Source: Pararhodospirillum photometricum DSM 122 (lineage in GTDB: Bacteria > Pseudomonadota > Alphaproteobacteria > Rhodospirillales > Rhodospirillaceae). From it: a DNA stretch of 20,304 nt. The notes beneath the pieces are model-generated. The model had not been told where the DNA came from. It did no database searches and was given only the letters and a program-made list of their open reading frames with translations. Position 1 is the first letter of the stretch; each line of letters begins with the position of its first letter. A program made the position numbers and the translations under genes. Positions 1 to 6,926 of this stretch are shown here, piece after piece. Location of the stretch: contig NC_017059.1 of NCBI RefSeq assembly GCF_000284415.1, forward strand, positions 2,362,962-2,383,265, given 5' to 3'.

Positions 1-603
1 CGCGTGCAGTTCTTGCAAAGCGGCAAGGTGGACCTGCTGATCGCCAACATGCAGTGGACCCAGGAGCGTAGCGAAGCCCTGAGCTACGCGCCCACGCCCT
101 ACGACAAGGTGGGCGGCGGGCTGCTGACGGCCAAGGGCAACGGCATTACCACCTGGGCTGATCTCAAGGGCAAGGTGGCCTGCATCTCCCAGGGCAGCAA
201 CTTCGCCAAGCCCTTGGCCGAGACCTACGGCGCCGTCGTCAAGGGCCTGCGCACCGTGCCGGACTCCCTGTTGGCCCTAAAAGGCGGGAGTTGCGATGCC
301 TCGGTGCACAACTTCCCCACCCTTTATGACACCGTGGCCAACGATCCTACCGGAGAGTGGACGGCCTTCCACTTGCCCACCCAAGAGCAGCTTCTGTCGG
401 CCTTCAGTGTGGTTTGGACCCGGAAAGGACAAACCGACACCAGGGCGTTTGCCGATGCCGCCGTGCGGGAGTGGTTGCAAAGCGGCGTGCTGGAGCGGTT
501 GGCCCAAGAGGCCCGCATTCCAGGGGACTACATCCCGAGCGCCACGCGTGCCGCCCGCGCCGGGGCCTTTGATCAGGCGCCGGCCGAGCCGGGGGCCAGC
601 TAG
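1..603 (+). CDS. Amino-acid ABC transporter substrate-binding protein, C-terminal part (5' end outside window)
   Basis: About 200 residues of a family 3 periplasmic solute-binding protein (SBP_bac_3) that captures an amino acid for the permease and ATPase genes at 3336-5695. The stretch SGKVDLLIANMQWTQERSEA followed by SYAPTPY matches the family hallmark (a Gly-Lys-x-Asp segment, then Thr-x-Glu-Arg, then a hydrophobic residue and Pro-Tyr). The hinge-region segment with Asp-Leu-Lys-Gly-Lys-Val is also present. The frame is open to base 1, so the signal peptide and N-terminal lobe lie upstream; the GTG at 4 is internal, not a start. The substrate cannot be read from the sequence; the neighbouring cystathionine-lyase-like gene suggests a sulfur amino acid, but that is inference. 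It ends in a low-complexity Ala/Pro tail. Confidence 0.85.
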   Translation, partial: RVQFLQSGKVDLLIANMQWTQERSEALSYAPTPYDKVGGGLLTAKGNGITTWADLKGKVACISQGSNFAKPLAETYGAVVKGLRTVPDSLLALKGGSCDASVHNFPTLYDTVANDPTGEWTAFHLPTQEQLLSAFSVVWTRKGQTDTRAFADAAVREWLQSGVLERLAQEARIPGDYIPSATRAARAGAFDQAPAEPGAS

Positions 604-624
604 GGGACGGGAGCAGGGGGAAGT

Positions 625-649
625 CTGGGGAGGCGGGAGCCCTCCCCAG
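625..649. repeat. GC-rich intergenic palindrome (diverged copy of the 33-bp element)
   Basis: CTGGGGAGG at 625-633 is the inverted complement of CCTCCCCAG at 641-649, with a 7-base loop. It lies in the 88-base gap between the binding-protein gene and the dehydrogenase gene. The loop is longer and the right flank (CCCCGCC) differs from the other copies in the window. No T-run follows, so strong termination is unlikely; an mRNA-stabilising or attenuating hairpin after the highly expressed binding-protein gene is possible. Confidence 0.7.
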
Positions 650-691
650 GCCCCGCCGTTCCTTGGGGGAGAGGTCCTGGGAGGTTTTGAG

Positions 692-2104
692 ATGACCGAG
701 TTGTTAGAGGCTCTGCAAGAAACGCTGGGGCCGTCGCACGTTCTGACCGGAGCCGAGGCGGCGCCCGCGTTGATTGATCCGTTGGGTCTGTTTCAGGGAC
801 GCGCCCTGGCGGTGGTGCGGCCGGCCGATTCCGGGGAGGTCGCGGCCGTGGTCAGGCTGTGCCGAGACGCTCGTGTTCCCATCGTGCCCCAGGGCGGTAA
901 CACCGGGTTGGTGGGCGCCGCCACTCCCGATGCGAGCGGTCGGGCGGTGGTGCTGTCGTTGGGGAGACTCAACCGGATCCGGGCCATTGATCCCGACAAC
1001 GATACCCTGACCGTCGAGGCCGGCTGCGTTGTCGCCCAGGTTCAGGCGGCGGCCGAGGCGGCCGGACGCCTCTTTCCCCTCAGCTTGGGGTCGGAGGGGA
1101 GTTGCACCATCGGCGGGACCTTGGCCACCAACGCCGGAGGACTCCAGGTCCTGCGTTATGGCACGGCGCGCGATCTTGCCTTGGGCCTGGAGGTGGTGAC
1201 GGCCGAAGGCGAGATCTGGGATGGCTTGCGGGGGTTGCGCAAGGACAATACCGGCTATCGCCTGCGCGATCTTTACATCGGCAGCGAGGGCACCTTGGGT
1301 GTGATTACCGCCGCGACCTTGAAGCTGTTTCCGCGTCCGGCGTCGCGTGCCCTGGCCTTTGTCAGCCTGCCCTCCTTGGAAGCGGCCGTCGCCTTTCTTG
1401 CTCAGGCCCGTCTTCATGTGGACGGGGGGCCCAGCGCCTTTGAGATCATCAGCCGCCCGCTGCTTGATCTGGTGAGCCGCCACGCCCCCGAGGAGCGCCT
1501 GCCGCCCCTGGGGGGTGGCGTTCCCTGGTTCGCTCTGTTGGAGGTTTCCAGCACCACCCCCAAAGAGGGGGCGCGGGCGGTGCTGGAGGAGGTGACAGCG
1601 GCGGCTCTCGACGCCGGCTTGGTGGTGGACGCGGTCGTGGCCCAGGATCTGGCCCAGGAACAGGCCTTGTGGCGTCTGCGCGAGCACGGGCTGGGAGCGG
1701 CCATGGCGCGTCAGGGGCGCACCCTCAAGCACGACGTTTCCCTGCCGCTGTCGCGGATCCCGGCGTTCATGAGCGCGAGCGCCGCAGCGTTGCGTGCCCA
1801 GTTCGGGGCGGTACGGCCCTTGGTGTTTGGTCATCTCGGGGACGGCAACCTGCACTACAACGTCGCCCACGATCCAGCCCAGTCGATCGACCGGTTGGTG
1901 GCGCAGGCCGAGGCGATCCATCAGCTGATCCACGACATGGTTCACGCCCACCAAGGCTCGATCAGCGCCGAGCATGGCATCGGCCAGCGCAAGCGTGATC
2001 AGTTGCCCCGCTACAAGAGCGCGCTGGAACTGAGCCTCATGAGCCGCCTCAAGCAGGCGCTCGACCCTCTGTCCCTCATGAATCCCGGAAAGGTCCTGCC
2101 ATGA
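692..2104 (+). CDS. FAD-dependent D-2-hydroxyacid dehydrogenase (D-2-hydroxyglutarate dehydrogenase / GlcD family)
   Basis: 470 residues, the usual size for the family (FAD_binding_4 then FAD-oxidase_C). It oxidises a D-2-hydroxy acid to a 2-oxo acid, probably passing electrons to a quinone or flavoprotein acceptor. The N-terminal PCMH-type FAD domain has PQGGNTG at residues 66-72, a Gly-Ser-Glu-Gly-Ser segment leading into TNAGG, and GTLGVIT. The C-terminal domain has HLGDGNLH at 381-388 and EHGIG at 427-431, the metal and substrate region of D2HGDH/GlcD enzymes, and ends in NPGKVLP. The ATG at 692 has a GGGAGG Shine-Dalgarno. The same frame is open upstream to 296, but that part overlaps the binding-protein gene and does not look like the family. 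The stop overlaps the next start by four bases (ATGA). The exact substrate is unknown; because the next gene is an aminotransferase, the oxo acid may be converted to an amino acid. Confidence 0.88.
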   Translation: MTELLEALQETLGPSHVLTGAEAAPALIDPLGLFQGRALAVVRPADSGEVAAVVRLCRDARVPIVPQGGNTGLVGAATPDASGRAVVLSLGRLNRIRAIDPDNDTLTVEAGCVVAQVQAAAEAAGRLFPLSLGSEGSCTIGGTLATNAGGLQVLRYGTARDLALGLEVVTAEGEIWDGLRGLRKDNTGYRLRDLYIGSEGTLGVITAATLKLFPRPASRALAFVSLPSLEAAVAFLAQARLHVDGGPSAFEIISRPLLDLVSRHAPEERLPPLGGGVPWFALLEVSSTTPKEGARAVLEEVTAAALDAGLVVDAVVAQDLAQEQALWRLREHGLGAAMARQGRTLKHDVSLPLSRIPAFMSASAAALRAQFGAVRPLVFGHLGDGNLHYNVAHDPAQSIDRLVAQAEAIHQLIHDMVHAHQGSISAEHGIGQRKRDQLPRYKSALELSLMSRLKQALDPLSLMNPGKVLP

Positions 2105-3339
2105 CCGCCTTGTTTCCCGAGCGGCTGGCGCGACGCGCGCGCGGTGCGACCTTGTCGCCCATTGCCCAGGCCAGCCAAAAGGCCGCGCACTTGGCCCAGA
2201 GCGGCCGCCGCATCCTGAGCCTGACCACCGGCGAGCCCGATTTTGATACGCCCGAGCCGATCAAGGAGGCGGCGCGGCGCGCCCTGGCCGCCGGGGCGAC
2301 CAAATATACCCCAACAGCCGGCACCCTGGCCCTCCGCCACGCGGTGGCGGCGAGAGTGGCAGAGGATACCGGTCTTGCCGTCGGTCACGACGAGGTCCTG
2401 ATCTCCAACGGCGCCAAGCAGGCGATCTACACCGCGTTTGCTGCGACCGTGGACGAGGGGGACGCGGTGGTGATCCCGGCGCCGTACTGGCCGACCTTTC
2501 CGGCCAGCGCCCGGATCAACGGTGCCACGCCGGTGATCGTTGAAACCACTCGGGCCACGGGCTTCAAGCTGACCCCGGACCTCCTGGCGGCGGCCCTCTC
2601 GCCCCGCACGAAATGGCTGGTGCTCAATTCCCCAGGCAATCCGACCGGGGCGCTCTACGACGACGAGGAGATCGACGCCCTGGCCCGGGTGCTGCGCGCC
2701 CATCCCGGGGTTTTGGTGCTTTGGGATCAGATCTATGGCCGGATCCGCTTCCAGCCGGGCCCGTCCTGTCCCTGGCTGCGCCAAGCCCCGGATCTCCGGC
2801 CCCGCACCTTGATCATCGACGGCGTCTCGAAAAGCCATGCCATGACCGGGTGGCGCATTGGCTGGGGCGTGGGGCCAGCCCCCTTGATCGCCGCGATGGA
2901 AGCCGTCCAATCCCAGGTGTCGTCCGGTCCCAGCGCCGTGGGCCAGGCGGCGGCGCTGGCCGCCCTTGATCCGGCCGCCGACGTCTTCGTGGACGAGGCC
3001 CGGGCCGTCTATGCCCGCCGCGCCGCTCGGGTGGCCGCAGGGCTGGCGGGGCAGGCCGGCCTCGTGGCCGTCGCTCCGCAGGGCGGCTTTTTCTCGTGGG
3101 TCGATGTGACGGGGCTGTTGGGCCGGCGTACCCCTGAAGGCCGGAGGCTGGACACCGACCAGGACGTCGCCGACTGGCTGCTGGAAGGCCACGGGGTGGC
3201 GGTGGTGGCGGGCGCCGCCCATGGCCAGTCTCCGGCGTTGCGTCTGTCGTTTGCCACCGACGACGCCACCTTGGACGAGGCCCTGGCGCGGATCGCCGCA
3301 GCCGTGGCGTCCCTATTGCCCGAGGAGGATCTTGCATGA
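2101..3339 (+). CDS. Class I/II PLP-dependent aminotransferase (aspartate aminotransferase-like)
   Basis: 412 residues, a fold-type I aminotransferase. The PLP Schiff-base lysine is K244 in SVSKSHAMTGWRIGW, the standard Ser-x-x-Lys...Gly-x-Arg-x-Gly pattern. GNPTG carries N180, which contacts the pyridine O3'. D209 and Y212 in WDQIYGR match the cofactor-binding Asp and Tyr, and R381 in ALRLSFA is the substrate carboxylate arginine. All key residues are intact, so it should be active. It is translationally coupled on both sides by ATGA overlaps (2101-2104 and 3336-3339). Amino donor and acceptor cannot be assigned. The position between a hydroxyacid dehydrogenase and transporter genes suggests interconversion of a 2-oxo acid and an amino acid handled by this transporter. 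Confidence 0.9.
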   Translation: MTALFPERLARRARGATLSPIAQASQKAAHLAQSGRRILSLTTGEPDFDTPEPIKEAARRALAAGATKYTPTAGTLALRHAVAARVAEDTGLAVGHDEVLISNGAKQAIYTAFAATVDEGDAVVIPAPYWPTFPASARINGATPVIVETTRATGFKLTPDLLAAALSPRTKWLVLNSPGNPTGALYDDEEIDALARVLRAHPGVLVLWDQIYGRIRFQPGPSCPWLRQAPDLRPRTLIIDGVSKSHAMTGWRIGWGVGPAPLIAAMEAVQSQVSSGPSAVGQAAALAALDPAADVFVDEARAVYARRAARVAAGLAGQAGLVAVAPQGGFFSWVDVTGLLGRRTPEGRRLDTDQDVADWLLEGHGVAVVAGAAHGQSPALRLSFATDDATLDEALARIAAAVASLLPEEDLA

Positions 3340-4076
3340 GCGACGCTGTGTTGAGCGATCTCGTGGCCCTGCTCAAGACCGTGGGCCTCAATTACGCCTT
3401 TGTGCTTGATGTCAACGACCGGGCCGCTTTCGTGCGCGGCCTGGGGGTCACCGTGCAGCTCTGCCTTGCCTCCTTGCCGCTCAGTTTGGGGGTGGGAGGG
3501 ATCTTGGCCGCCTTTCTTGTCAGTGGCCACCCGGCGCTGGCGGGGGCGGCGCGGGCGTTGGTCGAACTCACCCGCAATACGCCCACCTTGGTGCAGATCT
3601 ACATCGCTTTTTTTGTGGTCAACATGCTGATCCGCGAGACGGCCCCGGCGTTCAGCCATCTGATTGGACCGTTTTCGTGGGTGGTGATCGTGATCTCTCT
3701 GCACAAGGGGGTCTTTCACGCCGAGGCCCTGCGGGCCGGCTTGCAGGCCGTGCCCACCGTTACCCTGGAGGCGGCGCGCTCCCTGGGGCTTTCCCGGTTT
3801 CAGGTTCTGACCCGTGTGCGCTTTCCCCTGGCGCTGCGCTTTGCCTTGCCGGCCTTGGTCAACAACACCGTCGATCTCGTCAAGATGACCGCGCTGGCCT
3901 CGGCCATTGCGGTGGGGGACGTGACCTATGAGGCCATCATGATCTGGTCCCACCGCGACACGGTTTTGGAGTTGATGATCCTTCTTCTTCTCTATTTCGG
4001 CCTCCTGACCTGGATGGTCAGCATGGCGGGCCGCTGGTTGGAAACCCGTTTGAGGATGCACGGTTATGGCCATTGA
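3336..4076 (+). CDS. Amino-acid ABC transporter permease, first subunit (HisM/GlnP family)
   Basis: 246 residues, inner-membrane subunit of a polar amino-acid importer. It shows several hydrophobic segments, the ELTRNTPTLVQIYIAFF segment conserved in His/Glu/Gln-type permeases, and a cytoplasmic EAA loop (LEAARSLGLSRFQVLTRVRF) that docks on the ATPase. The start overlaps the preceding stop by four bases, and the end overlaps the second permease by 11 bases. This is one half of a probable heterodimer. Confidence 0.9.
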   Translation: MSDAVLSDLVALLKTVGLNYAFVLDVNDRAAFVRGLGVTVQLCLASLPLSLGVGGILAAFLVSGHPALAGAARALVELTRNTPTLVQIYIAFFVVNMLIRETAPAFSHLIGPFSWVVIVISLHKGVFHAEALRAGLQAVPTVTLEAARSLGLSRFQVLTRVRFPLALRFALPALVNNTVDLVKMTALASAIAVGDVTYEAIMIWSHRDTVLELMILLLLYFGLLTWMVSMAGRWLETRLRMHGYGH

Positions 4077-4872
4077 TCTGGCGATCCGGGGCTGGCGCTC
4101 CGGGGGGCCGCCGGTGTCGCTACGCGATCCCTGGCTGGCCCTGTTCCTGGGCCTGGGACTGCTGTCCCTGGGGTGGTGGGTGACCGACACCACCCCGGTG
4201 GCGGTGGCCTTTGTTTGGAAATGGGCTCCGGCCCTGGCCCTGGGCATGGGGACCAACATTCAAATCAGTGTGGTCGCCATGGCCCTGGGCACCGTTTTGG
4301 GGTTGGTGATCGGGGTCTTGTCCCTTTCTCCGGGGCGTGGTGTCCGCCTGCTTGCCCGGTGGTATGTGTTGAGCTTTCGCAACGCGCCTTTGTTGGTGCT
4401 GATCTTTTTTACCACCTATGTGTTCCCGTTCGAGATCGTGCTGGGGGCTTGGCGCTTTCCCTTTCCCGACTGGGTCAAGGCAGCCTTGGGCTTGGCCTTG
4501 CCGGCCAGTGCCAACGTTGCCGAGATCTTTCGCGGCGCCATCCAGTCCATTCCCAGCGCGCAGGGCGAGGCGGCTCGTTCCCTGGCCCTCAGTCGTGCCC
4601 AGGTGTTCCGTCTGGTCATCTTGCCGCAGTGCGTGGGACGCATGCTGCCCTCGTGGATGAACCTCTATGCCAGCATCACCATGGGCACGTCTCTGGCGTC
4701 GCTGGTGGGGGTGCACGATGTGGTCCAGGTCGCAACCCAGGCTAGCCACACGGTGCAGCGCGTCGATTGCATCATCATGTCTTACGTCGTCTTGCTGCTG
4801 ATCTTTTTTGTCTACTGCTACCCCCTCTCACGAGTGACACGATACCTGGAGCGCCGCCATGAGCATGCCTGA
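4066..4872 (+). CDS. Amino-acid ABC transporter permease, second subunit (HisM/GlnP family)
   Basis: 268 residues and a paralogue of the preceding permease. It carries SFRNAPLLVLIFF, equivalent to the RNTPTLVQIYIAFF segment of its partner, and an EAA loop (GEAARSLALSRAQVFRLVIL). The N-terminus has an extra hydrophilic stretch of about 20 residues before the first membrane segment. The start lies 11 bases inside the first permease gene, and the gene ends 14 bases inside the ATPase gene, so expression is coupled. Confidence 0.9.
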   Translation: MAIDLAIRGWRSGGPPVSLRDPWLALFLGLGLLSLGWWVTDTTPVAVAFVWKWAPALALGMGTNIQISVVAMALGTVLGLVIGVLSLSPGRGVRLLARWYVLSFRNAPLLVLIFFTTYVFPFEIVLGAWRFPFPDWVKAALGLALPASANVAEIFRGAIQSIPSAQGEAARSLALSRAQVFRLVILPQCVGRMLPSWMNLYASITMGTSLASLVGVHDVVQVATQASHTVQRVDCIIMSYVVLLLIFFVYCYPLSRVTRYLERRHEHA

Positions 4873-5695
4873 GCCGGTGGAGGCGCTGTCTCCTGAAACC
4901 CCCCTGGTTTCCTTGCACAATGTCCATTTGTCCTTTGGCGACACCGAGGTGCTGCGCGGCATCACGATGGAGGTCTTTCGTGGACAGGCGGTGTCGGTGA
5001 TTGGTCCGTCGGGATCGGGTAAGTCATCAATCTTGCGCTGCATCACGGGGCTGTTGCGGCCCCAACGCGGCGAGATCCTGGTTGACGGTTTTGACGTCCA
5101 GTCCCTGAAGGCCGAGGCCGACCTGATCGCCCTGCGCAAGCGGGTTGGGTTCGTGTTTCAGCAGTACAACCTGTTTCCCCACCTCAGTGTTTTGGAGAAC
5201 CTGATTTTGGCCCCTGTCCATGCGGTGGGGATCAGCCGGCAGGAGGCGCGGGCCCGGGCGCGCGCTCTGCTGGCCAAGGTGCATCTGGAAGACAAGGAAA
5301 ATGCCTATCCCGGCCAGTTGTCCGGCGGCCAGCAACAACGCGTCGCTATTGCCCGCGCCTTGGCCATGCGCCCGGACCTGATCTTGTTCGACGAGGTGAC
5401 CTCGGCCCTGGATCCCGAGACGGTGGGCGAGGTCCTGGGGGTGATCCGGGAACTGGTGGAGGACGGCATGACCTGTGTCCTCGTCACCCATGAAATGGCG
5501 TTTGCCCGCGAAGTCAGCGATCAGGTCTATTTCACCGAGGGCGGCCGCATCGTGGAATCTGGTCCTCCGGAGCGGTTGTTCACCGATCCTCGGTGCGAAC
5601 GAACCCGGGTCTTTTTACGCCGGGGGGTGGGGCAGGCGGCGCCCCGGCCGCCGCTTGTCTTTGCCCCCACCGGGGAGGGGGAGCGCTTGGCATGA
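4859..5695 (+). CDS. Amino-acid ABC transporter ATP-binding protein (GlnQ/HisP family)
   Basis: 278 residues; the cytoplasmic ATPase that powers the importer. Visible motifs are Walker A GPSGSGKS (49-56), a Q-loop in VFQQYNLFPHL, the signature LSGGQQQ (154-160), Walker B LILFDE (174-179) with the D-loop SALD, and the switch histidine H211 in VTHEMAF. It is longer than typical GlnQ (about 240) because of an N-terminal leader of about 15 residues and a Pro-rich C-terminal tail. A second ATG lies six bases inside and could be the real start. Its stop codon overlaps an ATG at 5692 in the ATGA arrangement used elsewhere in this operon, which bears on the start of the next gene. Confidence 0.92.
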   Translation: MSMPEPVEALSPETPLVSLHNVHLSFGDTEVLRGITMEVFRGQAVSVIGPSGSGKSSILRCITGLLRPQRGEILVDGFDVQSLKAEADLIALRKRVGFVFQQYNLFPHLSVLENLILAPVHAVGISRQEARARARALLAKVHLEDKENAYPGQLSGGQQQRVAIARALAMRPDLILFDEVTSALDPETVGEVLGVIRELVEDGMTCVLVTHEMAFAREVSDQVYFTEGGRIVESGPPERLFTDPRCERTRVFLRRGVGQAAPRPPLVFAPTGEGERLA

Positions 5696-5735
5696 CGGAC
5701 TCTTCGCGTTTTGACTCCCCCATCTTCAGACCACC
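5692..5735 (+). other. Apparent original start of the cystathionine-lyase gene, out of frame by one base
   Basis: The ATG at 5692 overlaps the ATPase stop (ATGA) and has a purine-rich GGGGAGGGGGAG upstream. Its frame reads 15 codons and stops at 5737-5739. The downstream enzyme frame, read backwards from 5736, gives Leu-Gln-Thr-Thr before Leu-Ile-His-Thr-Gly, which looks like a genuine family N-terminus, and closes at a stop at 5712-5714. The two frames would join if the C5 run at 5717-5721 had one more C (equivalent to a -1 slip). This is either a sequencing or mutational loss of one C, or ribosomal slippage. Confidence 0.6.
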
Positions 5736-6875
5736 TTGATCCATACTGGTGCCCCGGCTGTCGGTCCGGTCAATGTTCCGGTCGTGCGCACCAGCACGGT
5801 ACGCTTTCCCGATACCGAGACCTATGCCGCCCAGCATCATCGCCGGGCGGCCGGAGAGCGGGTCGCCACCTACGGCCGTCATGGCACCGAGACCCACCGC
5901 GCCCTGGAGGCGGCAGTCTGCGCGCTGGAAGGGGGGCACGAGAGCTTTCTCGCGCCGTCCGGCCTTTCGGCGATCGTCATGGTGTTTCTCGGGCTCTTGT
6001 CGGCGGGAGACCACGCGCTGGTCGCCGATAACGTCTATGCTCCGGTTCGGCGCACGGACAAGGCCCTGTTGCAGCGCTTTGGCATCACGGTGGACTACTT
6101 TCGCCCGGGCCGTGAGCCCCTGGCCCAGCTTGTGCGGCCCAACACGCGGCTGGTTTATCTGGAATCCCCGAGTTCCTTGTTGTTTGAGGTGATTGATCTG
6201 CCGGCCCTGGCCCAGGAAGCCCGGGCCCTTGGCCTGATCGTGGCTGTGGACAATACCTGGAGCGGGGGACTGTTTTATCGTCCCTTGTCCCTGGGTGCCC
6301 ATCTGAGCGTGCAGGCCGCGACCAAATACTTGGCCGGACACTCGGATGTCATGCAAGGGGTGGTCACCGTAGACTCCCCGGCGTTGGGGCAGCGGATCCA
6401 GGCGGCCTATGATGCCCTGGGGCTGTCGGTCGGCGCCGACGATGCCTATTTGGTGCTGCGGGGGGTGCGGACCTTGGAGGTGCGCCTAACCCGCCATTTC
6501 GCCAATGCCCTCCAGGTCGCCGAGGCCCTGGCCGGTCATCCGGCGGTCGCCCGGGTTTATTATCCGGCCTTGCCGTCCGACCCGGGCCATGCCGTGTGGC
6601 GCCGTGATTTCACGGGAGCGTCCGGGTTGGTGTCTTTTGCGCTGCGTTCCCCCGATCCCTCGGCCGGGGCGCGGGTGATTGATGCCTTGGCGTTGTTTGG
6701 GCTGGGGGCCTCGTGGGGCGGCTATGAAAGCCTTGCCTTGGAAGCCGCGCCCGAACGGCTGGCGGAGCATGGCTGTTGGGACCGGGCCCCGGGCGCCGTG
6801 ATCCGCCTGCATGTCGGCCTGGAACATCCTCAAGATCTAATCGCCGACGTGGAACAGGCATTGCGCCGCCTTTGA
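5736..6875 (+). CDS. metC: Cystathionine beta-lyase-like PLP enzyme (MetC type), start probably frameshifted
   Basis: 379 residues from a TTG at 5736; with the out-of-frame start at 5692 repaired it would be about 394. It belongs to the Cys/Met metabolism PLP family and would cleave the C-S bond of cystathionine, or a related thioether, to homocysteine, pyruvate and ammonia. MetC-type features are YGRHGTETHRALE near the N-terminus, the cofactor aspartate in VDNTWSGG, the PLP lysine K197 in ATKYLAGHSDVMQG, and the WGGYESLALEA segment near the C-terminus, close to the MetC WGGFESL motif. The TTG has no Shine-Dalgarno. The gene is last in the transporter operon, suggesting that the imported amino acid is a thioether or disulfide such as cystathionine or cystine (inference). 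It converges on the minus-strand MetY-like gene with 51 bases between them. Confidence 0.82.
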   Translation: MIHTGAPAVGPVNVPVVRTSTVRFPDTETYAAQHHRRAAGERVATYGRHGTETHRALEAAVCALEGGHESFLAPSGLSAIVMVFLGLLSAGDHALVADNVYAPVRRTDKALLQRFGITVDYFRPGREPLAQLVRPNTRLVYLESPSSLLFEVIDLPALAQEARALGLIVAVDNTWSGGLFYRPLSLGAHLSVQAATKYLAGHSDVMQGVVTVDSPALGQRIQAAYDALGLSVGADDAYLVLRGVRTLEVRLTRHFANALQVAEALAGHPAVARVYYPALPSDPGHAVWRRDFTGASGLVSFALRSPDPSAGARVIDALALFGLGASWGGYESLALEAAPERLAEHGCWDRAPGAVIRLHVGLEHPQDLIADVEQALRRL

Positions 6876-6890
6876 CCACCAAGAAGGACC

Positions 6891-6924
6891 GAGGGGCCTG
6901 GGGAGGCCGCGCCTCCCCAGCCTT
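6891..6924 (+). repeat. 33-bp palindromic element between convergent genes
   Basis: The arms CTGGGGAGGC (6898-6907) and GCCTCCCCAG (6911-6920) are perfect 10-bp complements around a 3-base loop, flanked by GAGGGGC on the left and CCTT on the right as in other copies. It sits between the stops of the two convergent trans-sulfuration genes (6875 and 6927), a natural place for a bidirectional terminator, although no T-run follows on either strand. Confidence 0.75.
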
Positions 6925-6926
6925 GA

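Noticed and set aside
296..691. Upstream extension of the FAD dehydrogenase frame into the binding-protein gene
   Set aside because: It overlaps conserved binding-protein sequence in another frame, is Pro/Arg-rich and unlike the family; the ATG at 692 has a good ribosome-binding site and gives the family length.
704..1975. Long open frame on the minus strand (423 codons) opposite the FAD dehydrogenase gene
   Set aside because: It is antisense to a clear family member, has Gln/Gly/Arg/His-rich low-complexity composition and no recognisable domain; such frames are common opposite GC-rich genes.
2011..4259. Two long minus-strand frames (about 400 codons each) opposite the aminotransferase and permease genes
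   Set aside because: Both are antisense to well-supported genes, with biased composition (Arg/Gly/His/Gln) and no motif; treated as shadows of GC-rich coding.
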